DNA from: an uncultured Collinsella sp.
GTDB lineage: Bacteria; Actinomycetota; Coriobacteriia; Coriobacteriales; Coriobacteriaceae
Reading direction: 5' to 3'
DNA: 15,773 nucleotides
NCBI GenBank assembly: GCA_900541015.1
Contig: UQIB01000040.1
Span: 1-15,773 of the forward strand
Shown here: one piece after another, positions 1-6,059 of the stretch
Numbering within the stretch: position 1 is the first letter of the stretch
Layout of the letters: each line of letters opens with the position of its first letter
The notes under the pieces: model-generated
The model's input: only the letters and a program-made list of their open reading frames with translations
Databases searched by the model: none
What the model was told of the DNA's origin: nothing
Translations under genes and position numbers: made by a program

Positions 1-882
1 TTTGACCAGATCATGGGCCTCGAGCCGGAATTTGTGCCCACCACCTCGGCCTCCCCTGCCGCCAGCGCAGCCCATAATCGCAGCGATATCTGTTTCTTCG
101 ATATCGACGGAACGCTCGCCTGGCAAGACCCTCGAGCGGCACAAGAGCTTCCCGAGAGCGAGCGTGACCTGTCCCCCTATCCCAACGAGGCGGTCTCGCA
201 GGCCATCCGCGATTTCGTTGCAAATGGCAACATGGCCTTTATCTGCACGGGGCGCACCCTCAGCTGCATCCATCCTAAGCTGCTCGAGCTGCCGTGGACG
301 GGCGTCGTGTGTCTCGCGGGCGGTTACGCCGAACTCGAGGGACGCATTGTGCGAAATGCAGCCATAAACCCTGGTCTGCTACAGCGCCTCGCCCCCTATC
401 TCGAGCAATCGGGTGAGGTCATTCGCTTTGAGGGCATCGATCGCGTGGTGCGCATGAGTGCAGATGCCCCCGAGACGTACGGATACGCACGCACCGTGGG
501 CGACGCCGTCACGCAACTTGAGAACTACAACGCCTATAAAATTCTTATGTCCACACCACTTGCCAACCGCATCGCCCAAGATGAAGAGCTTGGACCTCTA
601 CTCTGTTTCAACGAGCTCGAGCTCGAGGTCACAGAAATCTCGCCTCGTGAGTGCACCAAACGGGCCGGAATCAGTGCCGTGCTTGACGCCCTGGGGCCAG
701 ATCACGGCACCGTGTACGGCATTGGCGACGCGAGCAACGACATCGCCCTCATGGAGGCAGTCGATGTTGGCATCGCCATGGGCAACGCACCAGACTTCCT
801 TAAGGAGAAGGCAGACTACGTAACCGATTCTATCGACCACGACGGCGTCGTCACCGCGCTCGAACACTTTGGGCTTATCTAG
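1..882 (+). CDS. Cof-type HAD-superfamily phosphatase, probably 5'-partial
   Basis: This is a cytoplasmic haloacid dehalogenase-type hydrolase of the Cof (IIB cap) class, expected to remove phosphate from a sugar phosphate or similar small metabolite. The substrate cannot be read from sequence. Counting from the ATG at 13, all four HAD motifs are present: DIDGT (nucleophile D30, D32), FICTGR (T79), K216, and GIGDASNDIAL (D239, D243), followed by GIAMGNA. The cap lies between motifs II and III. The frame is open to the window edge, no ribosome site precedes the ATG at 13, and about 25 residues of Pro/Ala/Ser-rich sequence come before the HAD fold. The true start is therefore probably upstream of the window, perhaps with another domain or linker. 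Family call is firm; start is unsure. Confidence 0.85.
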   Translation, partial: FDQIMGLEPEFVPTTSASPAASAAHNRSDICFFDIDGTLAWQDPRAAQELPESERDLSPYPNEAVSQAIRDFVANGNMAFICTGRTLSCIHPKLLELPWTGVVCLAGGYAELEGRIVRNAAINPGLLQRLAPYLEQSGEVIRFEGIDRVVRMSADAPETYGYARTVGDAVTQLENYNAYKILMSTPLANRIAQDEELGPLLCFNELELEVTEISPRECTKRAGISAVLDALGPDHGTVYGIGDASNDIALMEAVDVGIAMGNAPDFLKEKADYVTDSIDHDGVVTALEHFGLI

Positions 883-998
883 CCGAGCCCCTTGCCGCGT
901 TTGCGGCCGTAAGACCCAATCGTCTTCAACCGCCGCGCTCGACGCCCTAATGTGGCAATATGTTGTCTGCATAATGCAACGATGCGACCTAAGAAAGA

Positions 999-2024
999 AT
1001 GCGAGAACCTGTGTCCAGTCCGTTTACCAGCTTTTTAGCCCAGCACTTTGACCAGATCAACGACTATCTGGCCACATTCTTTGACGGACAGGCGACCTCT
1101 GCCGATATCGAGCGCTACCTGTATACCCCGCTTTCGGCATTTACGGCCAATGCAGGCAAGCGCCACCGCCCGCTCATCTGCATGCTCGCCGCCACCGCAG
1201 TGGGCGGCAGCTTTGAGAGCGCCCGCAGCGCCGCGGCGGCCATCGAGCATTTCCAGTCGGGTGCGCTCATCCACGACGACATCGCCGATAACGGGCAGCT
1301 GCGCCGCGGCAAGCCCTGTATGCACCTCACCGAGGGCACGGGGCTTGCTATCAACTGCGGCGACCTGGCACTTACCATGGTCACCAAGACGGTTCTCGAC
1401 GACCCCACGCTTGAGGCAGACGTAAAGTTGCGCGTACTCCACGAGCTCACCGAGATGATCGTCCGCACCATCGAGGGTCAGGCGCTCGACCTGGGTTGGG
1501 TCCGTGACGGGCGCTTTGACATCTCGGTCGACGATTACCTGGACATGGCAACGCACAAGACCGCGTATTACAGCGGAGCCACGCCGCTTGCCGCCGGGAC
1601 CATCATTGGCGGAGGCAGCGAACAGCAGGTCGAGGCACTGCGCGCCTTTGGCCTGCACACCGGCCTTGCCTTCCAGATCCAAGATGATCTGCTCAACTTG
1701 ATCGGTACCAAGGAGGCCGCCAACAAGGACTTCCGTACCGACATCACCGAGGGCAAGCGCACGCTTGTCGCCGTACACGCCCTGTCTGATGAGCGCTATC
1801 ACGATGAGATTGAAGCGATCCTCTCCTCGGGCACCGAGGACCCCGTGCAGCTCGCGCGCGCCGTGGAAATCTTCCAGGAAACCGGCTCTATCGGTTACGC
1901 CCACGCCTACGCGCTGGACCTAACCGCCAAAGCCAAGGCCGCCATCGAGGACGTTTCGCTCGACCCGCATGCACGCGAACTGTTCCTCTCCATGGCAGAT
2001 TTCTTTGTGGAGCGCCTTAACTAA
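999..2024 (+). CDS. Trans-isoprenyl diphosphate synthase (polyprenyl synthetase family)
   Basis: A soluble all-helical prenyltransferase that condenses isopentenyl diphosphate with an allylic diphosphate, giving a GGPP-length or longer chain for quinone or other prenyl products. Visible motifs, numbered from the ATG at 999, are GKRHRP at 53-58 (diphosphate binding), the first Asp-rich motif DDIAD at 93-97 followed by LRRG, FQIQDD at 225-230, and DFRTDITEGKRT near 244-255. The length of 341 residues is normal. In the second Asp-rich motif the last Asp is Asn (DDLLN, N233), a conservative departure from DDxxD. A GTG at 1011 is in frame and is an alternative start; the purine run AAGAAAGA sits too close to the ATG but could serve the GTG. 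Product chain length is not determined. Confidence 0.9.
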   Translation: MREPVSSPFTSFLAQHFDQINDYLATFFDGQATSADIERYLYTPLSAFTANAGKRHRPLICMLAATAVGGSFESARSAAAAIEHFQSGALIHDDIADNGQLRRGKPCMHLTEGTGLAINCGDLALTMVTKTVLDDPTLEADVKLRVLHELTEMIVRTIEGQALDLGWVRDGRFDISVDDYLDMATHKTAYYSGATPLAAGTIIGGGSEQQVEALRAFGLHTGLAFQIQDDLLNLIGTKEAANKDFRTDITEGKRTLVAVHALSDERYHDEIEAILSSGTEDPVQLARAVEIFQETGSIGYAHAYALDLTAKAKAAIEDVSLDPHARELFLSMADFFVERLN

Positions 2025-2162
2025 CGGGGGTTATAAAATCTGTCAGCAGCGTATTTTGGCACAACTTGCTACACTGTTGAGTGCATGTTTATGCATCCCT
2101 TTGCGTTGTCTATCCGACAGACGCTCAAATAGTACGAATGGTACGCCGAAAGGGGTTCGTTC

Positions 2163-3068
2163 ATGGAACCTATTACAACGGGCATGCAAGGAGCAGCCGT
2201 CGAGGACGTGCAGTCTCGTCTCCTGCAGCTCGGCTACACGATTGATGCCGCCGAAGTCACCGACAAGTACTTTGGAGCCACCACTGAGCAGGCCGTCAGC
2301 ACCTTCAGGCTCGACAGCGGCCTTGCTGCCGGTCATGCCGTCGATATCCCCTGTTGGAGCGCCCTTGTAGACGCTTCGTATAAGCTGGGCGACCGCACCC
2401 TCTATCTGCGCATGCCCAATTTCCATGGCGCCGATGTGCAGGCCCTGCAGCGCGCTCTCAACGTTTTGGGCTTTGCCTGTGGCGAAGACGACGGCTACTT
2501 TGGTCCGCATACCGAGGCCGCCCTGCAGCAGTTCCAGGAAAATGTCGGCCTGTTTGCCGACGGCATGGCCTTCCAGGACACCTACGCCTACATCAACCGC
2601 CTGCACCATGTGTGGGAGGGCAAGCCCTCGGTCACCGAAGCCGAGTCCCGCATCGGTTTTGCTCGCGCCGCCAACGTGCTCGAGCGCTTCCAGATTGCCG
2701 TTATCGGCGAGGACCCCATCGCACGCAGCGTTGCGTCGCGCATGTGGAATATCGCCACGGCAACGACCGACAACAGCGGCATGATGCTCTGTGACTCCGA
2801 GGTCCCAACCGACGTTGACCTGGTGCTCGAGATCGCAAGCGACGAGCTGCCCGCCGACGCCGCACCGCGCGCCACGATTGCCCTCGCCGAGTGCCACAAC
2901 CTGGCCCAGCGCATCCGCACCGCCAATGTCGCCGCGCAGCAGAAGCCGGCTCGCATTCGCATTGAGCTCACGGGCATGACGCGCTACAACGGCACCTTCA
3001 CGGCCAGCGACGCGCAGACACTCGCCGTACGCCTGCTCGATGGCGTTTGCGATGCCCTCGCAGATTAG
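2163..3068 (+). CDS. Protein with two peptidoglycan-binding (PG_binding_1) repeats
   Basis: The N-terminal half carries two PG_binding_1-type three-helix repeats, about residues 10-70 and 85-145. Each has the pattern of a helix ending V..LQ..L..LGY/F, then D.YFG..T..A...FQ. The C-terminal half (about 160-301) is an alpha/beta region I cannot assign. It sits where an Amidase_3 domain would be in the actinobacterial CwlM architecture, but I see no zinc-ligand signature. No signal peptide or membrane segment is visible, so a cytoplasmic or non-classically exported protein is implied, which is odd for a wall-binding repeat. The start is supported by GAAAGGGG about 8 nt before the ATG. It lies 138 bp after the prenyl synthase gene and 38 bp before tRNA-Gln. 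Confidence 0.75.
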   Translation: MEPITTGMQGAAVEDVQSRLLQLGYTIDAAEVTDKYFGATTEQAVSTFRLDSGLAAGHAVDIPCWSALVDASYKLGDRTLYLRMPNFHGADVQALQRALNVLGFACGEDDGYFGPHTEAALQQFQENVGLFADGMAFQDTYAYINRLHHVWEGKPSVTEAESRIGFARAANVLERFQIAVIGEDPIARSVASRMWNIATATTDNSGMMLCDSEVPTDVDLVLEIASDELPADAAPRATIALAECHNLAQRIRTANVAAQQKPARIRIELTGMTRYNGTFTASDAQTLAVRLLDGVCDALAD

Positions 3069-3075
3069 GTAAACT
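3047..3075 (+). promoter_or_regulatory. Possible promoter for tRNA-Gln
   Basis: TTGCGA at 3047-3052 and TAAACT at 3070-3075 are separated by 17 bp, placing a start near 3082, about 25 nt before the mature tRNA. A small hairpin (GTTGC / GCAAC, 3082-3097) would lie in the 5' leader. The boxes overlap the 3' end of the preceding gene and each matches the consensus only in part, so this is tentative. Confidence 0.25.
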
Positions 3076-3106
3076 AAACGAGTTGCTTTTGGGCAACACC
3101 ACACAT

Positions 3107-3181
3107 TGGGACGTAGTTCAACGGTAGAACTCCGGTTTTTGGTGCCGGCTGTTGGGGGTTCGAATCCCTCCGTCCCAGCCA
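3107..3181 (+). tRNA. tRNA-Gln (anticodon TTG), CCA encoded
   Basis: A full cloverleaf can be drawn by hand. The acceptor TGGGACG (3107-3113) pairs with CGTCCCA (3171-3177). The D arm is GTTC/GAAC. The anticodon stem is 3132-3136 with 3144-3148, enclosing a 7-nt loop with TTG at 3139-3141. The variable loop has 5 nt, and the T arm GGGGG/CCCTC encloses TTCGAAT. The discriminator is G3178 and CCA is encoded at 3179-3181. It decodes CAA and, through wobble, CAG. A hairpin terminator follows 10 nt later. The 3' end of the gene is copied twice in the next 200 bp. Confidence 0.97.
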
Positions 3182-3190
3182 TTAAAATTG

Positions 3191-3226
3191 AGCGCCCTGA
3201 GCCCATAACGGCCCAGGGCGCTTTCT
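3191..3226 (+). terminator. Intrinsic terminator after tRNA-Gln
   Basis: AGCGCCCTG (3191-3199) pairs perfectly with CAGGGCGCT (3214-3222), with a 14-nt loop, followed by TTTCTT. It is well placed to end the tRNA transcript. The loop contains AGCCCATAA, which recurs in the similar hairpin at 3459-3492. Confidence 0.75.
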
Positions 3227-3372
3227 TGTGGGCAAGCGGAGGGATTCGAGAACCCGCAAGGGTGCGGAGCTGAGGAAACGCGAAGCGTTTTCCAGCGCAG
3301 CACGCAAGGAGCGAAGCGACGCAGCGGGGCGCGGCCGCCGAAAAGGCGGACGCGGAATCCCTCCGTCCCACA
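3227..3372. repeat. 146-bp inverted-repeat unit with tRNA-Gln-derived ends
   Basis: The unit opens TGTGGG and closes CCCACA. Just inside, GGAGGGATTC (3238-3247) is mirrored by GAATCCCTCC (3355-3364). The right end, GAATCCCTCCGTCCCA at 3355-3370, is a 16-nt exact direct copy of tRNA-Gln 3162-3177. The left end, GGAGGGATTCGA at 3238-3249, is a 12-nt exact antisense copy of tRNA 3160-3171, and after a 2-nt insertion it goes on with ACCC as the tRNA antisense does. The GC-rich interior folds into several small hairpins, such as GGAAACGC with GCGTTTTCC. No integrase or transposase ORF fits. It is a MITE- or REP-like unit of unknown origin. Confidence 0.6.
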
Positions 3373-3432
3373 GCCGGCACTTGGAGACGTTCCTAAAGTG
3401 CCGGCACTAAAGGAACGTCTCCAAGTGCCGGC
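3373..3432. repeat. 60-bp perfect palindrome with a palindromic loop
   Basis: Two 22-bp arms (3373-3394 and 3411-3432) are perfect reverse complements. The 16-bp spacer itself contains the 12-bp palindrome AGTGCCGGCACT (3397-3408), and GCCGGCACT-type sequence occurs in arm, spacer and arm. It abuts the tRNA-derived unit to its left with no gap. In RNA it would form a long hairpin from either strand. No T-run follows, so a simple terminator is not the obvious reading. Confidence 0.8.
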
Positions 3433-3458
3433 CTCCCAAAAATCTACCTTTAAAAGAC

Positions 3459-3495
3459 AGGCGCCCCAAGCCCATAAGGACCAAGAGCGCCTTTC
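3459..3495. terminator. Terminator-like hairpin related to the one after tRNA-Gln
   Basis: AGGCGC (3459-3464) pairs with GCGCCT (3487-3492), followed by TTC on the + strand; on the - strand the hairpin is followed by TTTT (3452-3455) after a short gap. The loop shares AGCCCATAA with the terminator at 3191-3226, so the two look like diverged copies. It may act bidirectionally at this convergent junction. Confidence 0.4.
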
Positions 3496-3556
3496 ATCTA
3501 GAAAATATCAGCCCAGTTCCGAAAAGCGACCCGCATGCGACAACCAAGTAGCCGCA

Positions 3557-3693
3557 GGCCCCGGGAGAGTGGGGACACCGGCTTAGGTTTATCGCGAGTT
3601 CCGCACGAACAGGAGGCCACTTAATGTGGCCTCCGTCGTGAGCAGGACTGTAGAGCAGGAAACCTAAGCCGGTGTCCCCACTCTCCCGGGGCC
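3557..3693 (+). repeat. Conserved-core, private-arm hairpin element, copy A
   Basis: Two perfect 34-bp arms (3557-3590 and 3660-3693) enclose a 69-nt core (3591-3659). The core begins ATCGCGAGTTCCGCACG and ends GCAGGACTGTAGAGCAGG. In its middle, GGAGGCCAC (3612-3620) pairs with GTGGCCTCC (3626-3634) around the loop TTAAT. The core recurs at 8359-8427 (inverted) and 8645-8713, but the arms do not: only their inner TTT/AAA ends and a general GG(C/T)CCC...CCGG tendency are shared. The right arm stops 7 bp before the stop codon of the convergent gene. It could be a structured RNA, a terminator-like hairpin, a DNA cruciform or an invertible segment. Confidence 0.85.
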
Positions 3694-3700
3694 GAACGCC

Positions 3701-5875
3701 CTAGTTGTTGAGCATGCGGTCGAAGCTTCCCGAGTCGCCATCCCGATAGTCTGCGGTCATCAGAATCTCCTGCGGAATGCGCCCGCCCTCGCGCAGCACG
3801 TTGCGGAACTGCACGCGCGTAACCATGGGCAGATCCTTGATCGTCGCTGCCAGGTTCTGCGGCACACCCTGGTTGGCAGCCGCGGGCTCGCACTCTCCGC
3901 CGGCCTTCACGCGACGCTTATGCTCGGCGAGCATGGCGCGGTACATGCCGGCATGCAGGCGAATCTCAACCACATTGGCATTGCGAGCCTGCTCGACGAT
4001 GCGCGCGCCCTCGCGATCGATATCGCCCACGTAGTAGACGTAGTTAAAGCGATAGCCAATCTCGGCCAGATAATCATCCAGTGCGTGCGAGACGCTCGCT
4101 TTGCAGCCGCCGCCAAAAATCACGCCGCCCACCTTGATGCCAAAGAGCTTGGCGTGCTTGCGGCCACGCAGCAGCTTGACGATCTCGTCGTAGGTGTCCA
4201 GGTTCTCGACCATAATGAACGGCTTGTCGGCTCCCAGCGTAAAGAAGCCCGTAAAGTGCACGGGGCGATTGGGGGCGACCTTGATCGCCTGCATGCTGAT
4301 GCCCTTTTCGGTCATACGCCTGATCAGGCGCTCACCGTGCTTGCCGTCAAAAGCCTTCTCGTCGTTAAAGATCTGGTAGGCACGCTGGCGGCGCGAGGCA
4401 ACCGGCGTATCGGCACCTCGGTTCTGCTCGATCCAAGCCTGGATGATTGCGATTTCCTCGGCAATCTTGCGGTTGGACATCTCGTTGTGCTGAGTGCGCT
4501 GCGGAGCCTTTTTGCCGTCCTTGCCCTCGACCTTTACGATCTGTGTCTGCTGCTCCTTGATCTTGGAGAGCGCCATAGGCGTGGGGACAACCTTGAGCAG
4601 CTGCCTGCCTAAAACGCGGGCAAGGGCAAACGCCGAGACCTCGCCGTGGGCGGCCGACTCGGGCTGCTGGGCAGCAGTATCTACTGCGGCAGACTCCGGC
4701 TTCTTCTGAGACTTGCGCTTAGAATCGCCTTGGGAATTGCGCTCGCGCTTCGGCATAGACGCCTGCTTCTGCGGACGATCGGACTTGCTCTCCTTCGCTG
4801 ACTGGCGCTTAGGCTGCCCCGAAGAAACCTCGGCCTTCGCATCCTCGTTCTGCGGCGTGGTCTTCTCGGTTGCAGTCTCGGCATGGGAACTGCGGCCTCC
4901 ACGATGGCGACGGCGGCGAGGCTTGCTCGACGCGCTCTGCTCCGTCTGCTCATCAGTAGGCTGCTGGCCCTTGGCCTCGGCATCAACCTCAAGCTGCGGC
5001 TCAACAGGCTTTTGCTCGCGAGCCACCGGCTCAACGGCCTTCTCGTCCTGGGTGGTCGAAACCGACTCGCCCTTCTCCTGACGCTTTACGGGATACGCAC
5101 GTCCCGCAAAACCGCGGCCGGGACGACACGAACCCGGAGCCTTCTTGGCAGACTCCTCAACATCGTCTGCAACCTCAGAAGACTCTTCAACCTCACGCGC
5201 GGCATCCTGCGCTGCAGCCTTAAAGTGAGCACCGCGACGACGCTTGGGCTCTTGGGCCTCCACGGGCTTTTGCTCCTTCGTGGGCTTCTGCGACTCGGCA
5301 GCAACCTCGGTCTCAACAGCCTCGGCATCCGTCTCGCCCTTTCGAGCAACGGCGCGACGGAAGCGCTCCTGCTGGGCGCGGCGCTGTGCATCGCGCTTGC
5401 CGCCCCCGCCAAAACCGCCGCGTCCTGCCTTGGCCGTAAAGGCACGCACGACGTTCTCATCGAGCAACTCATCGGTATCGACATGCTCACGCGGAGCAGC
5501 TTCTTCCACAGCAGGCACGTCAGCGGAATCCTCGACGACAAAATCCTCGACGGACTCGGCAGGCTGCTCCTGGGCATCGCGGATCTCGGCATTGATGGTA
5601 TAGAACGCCGGGCGCCCGTTAATGCCGCTACCCTCGATCTTGGTCACGATATTTGCCGCGATAAGCTCATCGCGCATCGCCTTGGTGTCGCACTCCTTAT
5701 CGACGGAGCGGAAAATCTGCGCCAGCGCACTCGACTTAATCTTGAGCGCCTTGCGGCAAAGCAGGTCGTAGGCAACCAGCTTGGCACGCTCAGCAGAAAG
5801 CGACGTCTGGCTGCTCAGGCGCTCAGCCAAAGCATCGACATTGTTTTGATTATCGGAATATACCGTCTTGGCCAC
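3701..5875 (-). CDS. JetD/DUF2220-like TOPRIM-domain protein with a long charged linker
   Basis: A 724-residue protein in three parts. Residues 1-95 are a helical, winged-helix-like region. Residues about 100-460 are low-complexity, rich in Glu, Lys, Arg, Gln, Pro and Ala, with basic patches such as KPRRRRHRGG, and are presumably disordered. Residues about 468-724 resemble the C-terminus of DUF2220/JetD proteins, with a TOPRIM-type acidic set: MVENLDTY (E557) and YYVGDIDREG (D618, D620). TOPRIM domains cut or relax nucleic acid using Mg ions, so nuclease action is inferred. JetA, JetB and JetC, the partners in Wadjet plasmid defence, are absent here. I chose the GTG at 5875 because GAAAGGGG lies just before it; an ATG at 5899 adds 8 residues but lacks a ribosome site. 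Domain call is moderate; role is unknown. Confidence 0.7.
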   Translation of the reverse strand: MAKTVYSDNQNNVDALAERLSSQTSLSAERAKLVAYDLLCRKALKIKSSALAQIFRSVDKECDTKAMRDELIAANIVTKIEGSGINGRPAFYTINAEIRDAQEQPAESVEDFVVEDSADVPAVEEAAPREHVDTDELLDENVVRAFTAKAGRGGFGGGGKRDAQRRAQQERFRRAVARKGETDAEAVETEVAAESQKPTKEQKPVEAQEPKRRRGAHFKAAAQDAAREVEESSEVADDVEESAKKAPGSCRPGRGFAGRAYPVKRQEKGESVSTTQDEKAVEPVAREQKPVEPQLEVDAEAKGQQPTDEQTEQSASSKPRRRRHRGGRSSHAETATEKTTPQNEDAKAEVSSGQPKRQSAKESKSDRPQKQASMPKRERNSQGDSKRKSQKKPESAAVDTAAQQPESAAHGEVSAFALARVLGRQLLKVVPTPMALSKIKEQQTQIVKVEGKDGKKAPQRTQHNEMSNRKIAEEIAIIQAWIEQNRGADTPVASRRQRAYQIFNDEKAFDGKHGERLIRRMTEKGISMQAIKVAPNRPVHFTGFFTLGADKPFIMVENLDTYDEIVKLLRGRKHAKLFGIKVGGVIFGGGCKASVSHALDDYLAEIGYRFNYVYYVGDIDREGARIVEQARNANVVEIRLHAGMYRAMLAEHKRRVKAGGECEPAAANQGVPQNLAATIKDLPMVTRVQFRNVLREGGRIPQEILMTADYRDGDSGSFDRMLNN

Positions 5876-5887
5876 GGGGCCCCTTTC

Positions 5888-5918
5888 ATATGTACACATA
5901 TACGTTTATATGGTACAA
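5888..5918 (-). promoter_or_regulatory. Possible promoter and inverted-repeat operator
   Basis: ATATGT-AC-ACATAT (5888-5901) is a 6-bp-arm inverted repeat just upstream of the GTG start. On the - strand, TTGTAC (5918-5913) is followed 18 nt later by TACATA (5894-5889), a passable -35/-10 pair that overlaps the repeat. The resulting leader would be very short. This could be an autoregulatory site but is weakly supported. Confidence 0.3.
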
Positions 5919-5980
5919 CGCGCGCCCTTATCCACGCAAAACATCTGCGAGAACACTCGAGCGTCACCCGCTTTCGCATG

Positions 5981-6020
5981 AAAAAAAGACCGAGCCCGCG
6001 AAGTCGCGGACCCGATCTTT
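5981..6020 (-). terminator. Intrinsic terminator of cstA
   Basis: On the - strand, AAAGATCGGGTCCGCGA pairs with TCGCGGGCTCGGTCTTT with a two-base loop and a few mismatches or G-U pairs, and runs into a seven-base T tract. It begins 39 bp after the cstA stop codon and separates cstA from the TOPRIM gene. Confidence 0.85.
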
Positions 6021-6059
6021 CCGAGTCATATGGATGGAACGGTTAATCCATCAAGCTGA

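Noticed and set aside
1..1059. 13-bp direct repeat TTTGACCAGATCA at 1-13 and 1047-1059
   Set aside because: Both copies encode Phe-Asp-Gln-Ile inside coding frames at different protein positions; no flanking similarity, so probably chance.
3118..3303. - strand ORF containing WDGGIRTPNSRHQKPEFYR
   Set aside because: A classic spurious translation of the antisense strand of tRNA-Gln.
2043..3380. Long - strand open frame opposite the peptidoglycan-binding gene and tRNA-Gln
   Set aside because: It reads the tRNA backward (GTEGFEPPTAGTKNRSSTVELRP-type sequence, a well-known false protein) and overlaps a gene with clear domains.
3557..3693. Reading the hairpin elements as insertion-sequence or MITE ends
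   Set aside because: Terminal arms differ among the three copies while the interior is conserved, opposite to transposon terminal repeats; no transposase or target duplication was seen.
3701..5875. A Wadjet defence island
   Set aside because: Only a JetD-like C-terminus is present; no JetA, JetB or JetC (SMC-like) genes lie in the window.
4883..6046. 387-codon + strand frame opposite the TOPRIM gene
   Set aside because: Shadow of the low-complexity linker, Leu/Arg-rich without domain features, and it crosses the cstA terminator.
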